From NCBI GenBank assembly GCA_019417325.1, contig DXVO01000038.1, forward strand, positions 1 to 64,000: a stretch of DNA of 64,000 nucleotides, given 5' to 3'. Below are positions 61,026 through 64,000 of this stretch, one piece after another. The DNA comes from Parabacteroides sp. Lineage in GTDB: Bacteria > Bacteroidota > Bacteroidia > Bacteroidales > Tannerellaceae. The translations under genes and the position numbers were made by a program. Every line of letters begins with the position of its first letter. Within the stretch, counting starts at the first letter, position 1. The notes under the pieces are model-generated. The model made no database searches. It saw only the letters and a list, made by a program, of their open reading frames with translations, and was not told the origin of the DNA.

Positions 61026-63593
61026 ATGAACATGTATGAGAATTATTCCAAAGAGGATTTAATACGTGAGATAAAACAGTTAAAACAAAAAAAACTTCCG
61101 GATGAGAAAGATAACATAGATGAGAATCATATGTTTGTCAATTTAATTTCATTAAGAAAAACCATGTCTGAAGTTCTTTCTCTGTTACTGAGACAAGAGA
61201 ATGATGATGTCATCGACCAGGCACTCCTCTTAATTCTCCGTTTTTTTAAAGCTGACAGAGTATACATTGGCATTCTGGATGAAGAAAATCATCTGCTTGA
61301 CTTTACTCATGAAGTAACAAGCAGTGGCATTGTATCCATGCGCGAAGACATATTGCGTAAGTTGCCCACAGAAGAAATTACCTGGTGGGTTGATAAAATA
61401 AAAAATGCCGAGCATATTATTGTAAATGATGTTTCTCAAATGCCGGAAGATGCTGCTCCCGTACAATATTTGTTACAAATGCAAAATATTGCCTCCCTAC
61501 TTGCCTTGCCGGTAGTATGCAATGGCAAATCTGTTGGCTTTATCGGATTGGATGCAGTAGAAACTCCCCGTGTATGGAATTCGTTGGATATAGAGAACCT
61601 GCTTATGTTTGCTGATATAGTTTCCATAGCCATAGAACAGGAACACAGCAAATTCCAGCTCGAATATTCGGCTAAATTAATACTAAAAAGCGAAGCTAAA
61701 TTCCGCCTCATTTTTGAAAAATTGCCGTGGGGTGTTGAATTATATGATGAAGAAGGAAATTTATTGGACTTGAATAATGCAGACTTGGATATATTCGGAA
61801 CCACCCGGGATGTTATAGGTGTCAATATCTTCCAAAATCCAAATATCCCGGAATGGGTAAAACAAAAGCAGAAACAAGGTGAAGATGTGGAGTTCTCACT
61901 CGATTACAACTTTGTGACGGTCAAAAATACCGGCTATTACCAAAGCGATGTTGTAGATACGGTTAAACACCTGCTGGTAAAAGCTATTATCCTGAAGGAT
62001 TTGCAAGAACAGGTTTTCGGTTATTTATACATTGTATATGATAATACGGAAAACCACCATAAAGCAGAAGTCATCCAAGACAACCTTGCCAAATTAAAGG
62101 TGGCAGTCGATACCGGAGAATCCTTTATGTGGGAATATACTGTTGCCACTGAAAAACTAACCGTAGATTTCGGCTTGAATGATGACCTGGAAAAAAGTGA
62201 AACTTTATCTTATATAAAGGAACAGCAACCGACCTGCCTTCAGGACTTCATCAGTACTTTACATCCTGAAGATATAGATAAAGTCTATTACAATTTATTC
62301 AGACGCCTGATAAATGGCGAGATAAATAATTATGTAGCGACTTATCGCCGTATCCTGAACGGTAGATTATTTTGGTTTAATTCAAACGTTCGGGCATATA
62401 AGTTCAATGAAGACGGTACACCAAGCAAAATTGTAAGCTATACTTCCAATATAACCAAACAGCGGGAAGGTGAAAATGAATTGATACGTATCAAAGAAGC
62501 CGACAAACTGAAATCAGCATTCCTTGCCAATATGAGTCATGAGATACGAACTCCTTTAAATGCAATCGTTGGCTTTTCCGATATAGCAGCAGAAACAAAT
62601 GACGCCGACGAACGTAGAATGTATCTGAATATTATTCATAAAAATAATGACTTGCTGTTGCATCTGATTGACGATATTCTGGATTTCTCCAAAATAGAGG
62701 CGGGAACGTTCAATTATCATATTACAGATACCAATATCAAAGAAATCTGTGGAGAGATATATCTGGCTAATCTGGATAATACCAATCCGGATGTCAAATT
62801 ACTCTTTGACCAAAATCTACCTTCTATTCACCTGCAAACAGACCCGCAAAGAATCACACAGGTTATTGCAAACTTTGTAAATAACGCTATCAAGTTTACA
62901 GAAGATGGTTCTATCACTCTATCCTATAACAAAGAAGGGGATCATTTACGTGTGAGTGTCAGCGATACAGGAATCGGGATTTCCGAAAAAGATGCAAACC
63001 GTATTTTCGAACGTTTCATCAAAGTAAATGATTTCAAGCCTGGCACAGGATTGGGGCTGACTATCAGTAAAACGATTATCGAAAGCCTGGGAGGAAAAAT
63101 AGGCGTAACATCAAAAGCTGATTCAGGTTCAACCTTCTGGTTCACATTGCCTCTTGGAAAAGAACAAGATGAAGATGTTCAAGCGCCCAATAAATCTTAC
63201 AAAACGCTTACCCACAGGGAACCTTCTAAAGAGAAGAGTATCCTTGTGGCTGAAGATACTGTCGAGAACTATAAGCTGATGGATGCCTTATTAGGCAAAA
63301 CGTACACATTATATCATGCTTGGAACGGGCAGGAAGCTGTAGATTTATACAAAGAGAAACAACCGAATCTCATATTGATGGATATACGGATGCCTATAAT
63401 GGATGGTTTTGAAGCAGCATGTAAAATCAGGGAACTATCAGAAACAGTACCTATTGTCGCCCTTACGGCTTTTGCTTTTGAGAAAGAAAGAAAAATGGCG
63501 GAACAATGCCGCTTTACAAACTATGTTGTAAAACCGGTTGAAATTGCAGAATTAGAAGACTTGATCAGAAAAATGTTAATAATTGACAAGTGA
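61026..63593 (+). CDS. Cytoplasmic hybrid sensor histidine kinase
   Basis: The protein has 855 residues (an ATG two codons later is possible). It has no transmembrane helix. A GAF-like domain spans about 40-205 (DRVYIGILDEENHLLDFTHE; ALPVVCNGKSVGFIGLDAV), two PAS-like domains follow (FEKLPWGVELYDEEGNLLDL; VDTGESFMWEYTVATEKL), then the kinase with H-box SHEIRTPLNAIVGFSDIA, N-box VIANFVNNAIKFTEDG and G-box DTGIGISEKD. A receiver with aspartate in PNLILMDIRMPIMDGFEAAC ends the protein. It senses a cytosolic signal; output partner not visible. Confidence 0.92.
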   Translation: MNMYENYSKEDLIREIKQLKQKKLPDEKDNIDENHMFVNLISLRKTMSEVLSLLLRQENDDVIDQALLLILRFFKADRVYIGILDEENHLLDFTHEVTSSGIVSMREDILRKLPTEEITWWVDKIKNAEHIIVNDVSQMPEDAAPVQYLLQMQNIASLLALPVVCNGKSVGFIGLDAVETPRVWNSLDIENLLMFADIVSIAIEQEHSKFQLEYSAKLILKSEAKFRLIFEKLPWGVELYDEEGNLLDLNNADLDIFGTTRDVIGVNIFQNPNIPEWVKQKQKQGEDVEFSLDYNFVTVKNTGYYQSDVVDTVKHLLVKAIILKDLQEQVFGYLYIVYDNTENHHKAEVIQDNLAKLKVAVDTGESFMWEYTVATEKLTVDFGLNDDLEKSETLSYIKEQQPTCLQDFISTLHPEDIDKVYYNLFRRLINGEINNYVATYRRILNGRLFWFNSNVRAYKFNEDGTPSKIVSYTSNITKQREGENELIRIKEADKLKSAFLANMSHEIRTPLNAIVGFSDIAAETNDADERRMYLNIIHKNNDLLLHLIDDILDFSKIEAGTFNYHITDTNIKEICGEIYLANLDNTNPDVKLLFDQNLPSIHLQTDPQRITQVIANFVNNAIKFTEDGSITLSYNKEGDHLRVSVSDTGIGISEKDANRIFERFIKVNDFKPGTGLGLTISKTIIESLGGKIGVTSKADSGSTFWFTLPLGKEQDEDVQAPNKSYKTLTHREPSKEKSILVAEDTVENYKLMDALLGKTYTLYHAWNGQEAVDLYKEKQPNLILMDIRMPIMDGFEAACKIRELSETVPIVALTAFAFEKERKMAEQCRFTNYVVKPVEIAELEDLIRKMLIIDK

Positions 63594-63643
63594 CAATTAG
63601 ACAACACTTGATTAATTATTAGATATCGCATCCTTTATAAAAT

Positions 63644-63684
63644 AAAAAATCCAACTAATTCCCAGAGGGGTAGTTGGATTTTTT
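63644..63684. terminator. Bidirectional terminator
   Basis: Arms AAAAAATCCAACTA (63644-63657) and TAGTTGGATTTTTT (63671-63684) serve the convergent hybrid kinase and GH92-like genes. Confidence 0.9.
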
Positions 63685-63743
63685 ATTTAAAGATATTTAC
63701 TGAATATCTTTACAAATCGGCTAAAAGCTGAAACAACCGTCAA

Positions 63744-64000
63744 CTATTTGGGCATCGGTGCTGCAGAAGGAGGCGGAGTTGCAATCCCCCATTCCTTGTT
63801 TGCTTTCGGTCCCATTTCAAGCTCCAAAATACCGCCGGAAGCGATTTCACTATGATCAAACCAAGGCTGGTTCAATGCTTTACCGTTCAATTTGGCAGAC
63901 TGAACATATTTATTTTCAGCAGAAGCATTATTTGCTTTTACTTCAAATACGTTGCCGTTGCCTAAATCTACTTTCACATCTGTGAAGAACGGACTGCCTA
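63744..64000 (-). CDS. GH92-like alpha-mannosidase, C-terminal part, cut by the window edge
   Basis: The minus-strand frame is open to the edge and encodes the last 85 residues, including SPFFTDVKVDLGNGNVFEVK, NKYVQSAKLNGKALNQPWFD and GGILELEMGPKANKEWG. This matches the beta-sandwich end of glycoside hydrolase family 92 exo-mannosidases. A short proline-rich tail (PPPSAAPMPK) ends it. The catalytic part lies outside the window, so family assignment is from this segment only. Confidence 0.75.
   Translation of the reverse strand, partial: GSPFFTDVKVDLGNGNVFEVKANNASAENKYVQSAKLNGKALNQPWFDHSEIASGGILELEMGPKANKEWGIATPPPSAAPMPK

Overview
The window is a stretch of a Bacteroidota (Bacteroidales) chromosome, most likely Parabacteroides or Bacteroides. 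The signs are SusC/SusD genes, a UpxY-type antiterminator, DUF3408 and MobA-type mobilisation genes, a GH92-like C-terminus, almost no Shine-Dalgarno sites, and the TAnnTTTG minus-7 promoter box upstream of nearly every transcription unit. I see no tRNA, rRNA or CRISPR array.

Region 1 (about 270-7200) is a GC-richer remnant of an integrative mobilisable element. It holds a sigma-like regulator, two helix-turn-helix proteins around a DUF3876 protein, DUF3408, an oriT-like hairpin, a MobC-like protein and relaxase, a membrane/coiled-coil protein, and a tyrosine integrase that breaks off before its second catalytic box.

Region 2 (7263-21250) is a mosaic. An AraC regulator sits beside a mostly exported redox/hydrolase set: lactonase, AhpD-hydrolase fusion, PCC-domain protein, Tat-exported aldo/keto reductase, lipoprotein hydrolase and a frameshifted lipoprotein flavodoxin. 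A SusC-SusD-Crp/Fnr block interrupts it. Copies of the aldo/keto reductase promoter and a shrunken remnant of that gene flank the block, so it looks inserted. A decayed second integrase (21244-22266) closes the region, in opposite orientation to the first.

Region 3 (22267-36000) is the most interesting part. Thirteen same-direction genes join two ferritins (one with a degraded iron site), MarC, class I aldolase, phosphoglycerate mutase, Hsp20, a frameshifted sigma factor, phosphofructokinase, a Kef-type antiporter, alpha-glucan phosphorylase, an arginase-family protein and methylglyoxal synthase. A long imperfect hairpin lies in the presumed leader. A 14-bp direct repeat occurs at 22423 and 38753, on either side of the cluster. 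I read it as a transferable stress and glycogen-to-glycolysis island.

Region 4 (36100-38310) is junk from several insertions: ISL3 transposase tail, exopolyphosphatase tail with its terminator, a broken helix-turn-helix gene, a frameshifted IS5-type transposase and one intact helix-turn-helix gene.

Region 5 (39200-64000) looks like ordinary chromosome: M24 peptidase and alkaline phosphatase; an FtsX-type permease divergent from a two-component system whose response regulator has lost its AAA+ domain; pyrB-pyrI-flavin reductase-PorT-like barrel; a sigma-54 regulator; a DUF418 protein; phosphoethanolamine transferase with a hybrid kinase; bacterioferritin; cobyric acid synthase convergent with an orphan UpxY-like gene; a second hybrid kinase; and the end of a GH92-like gene leaving the window.
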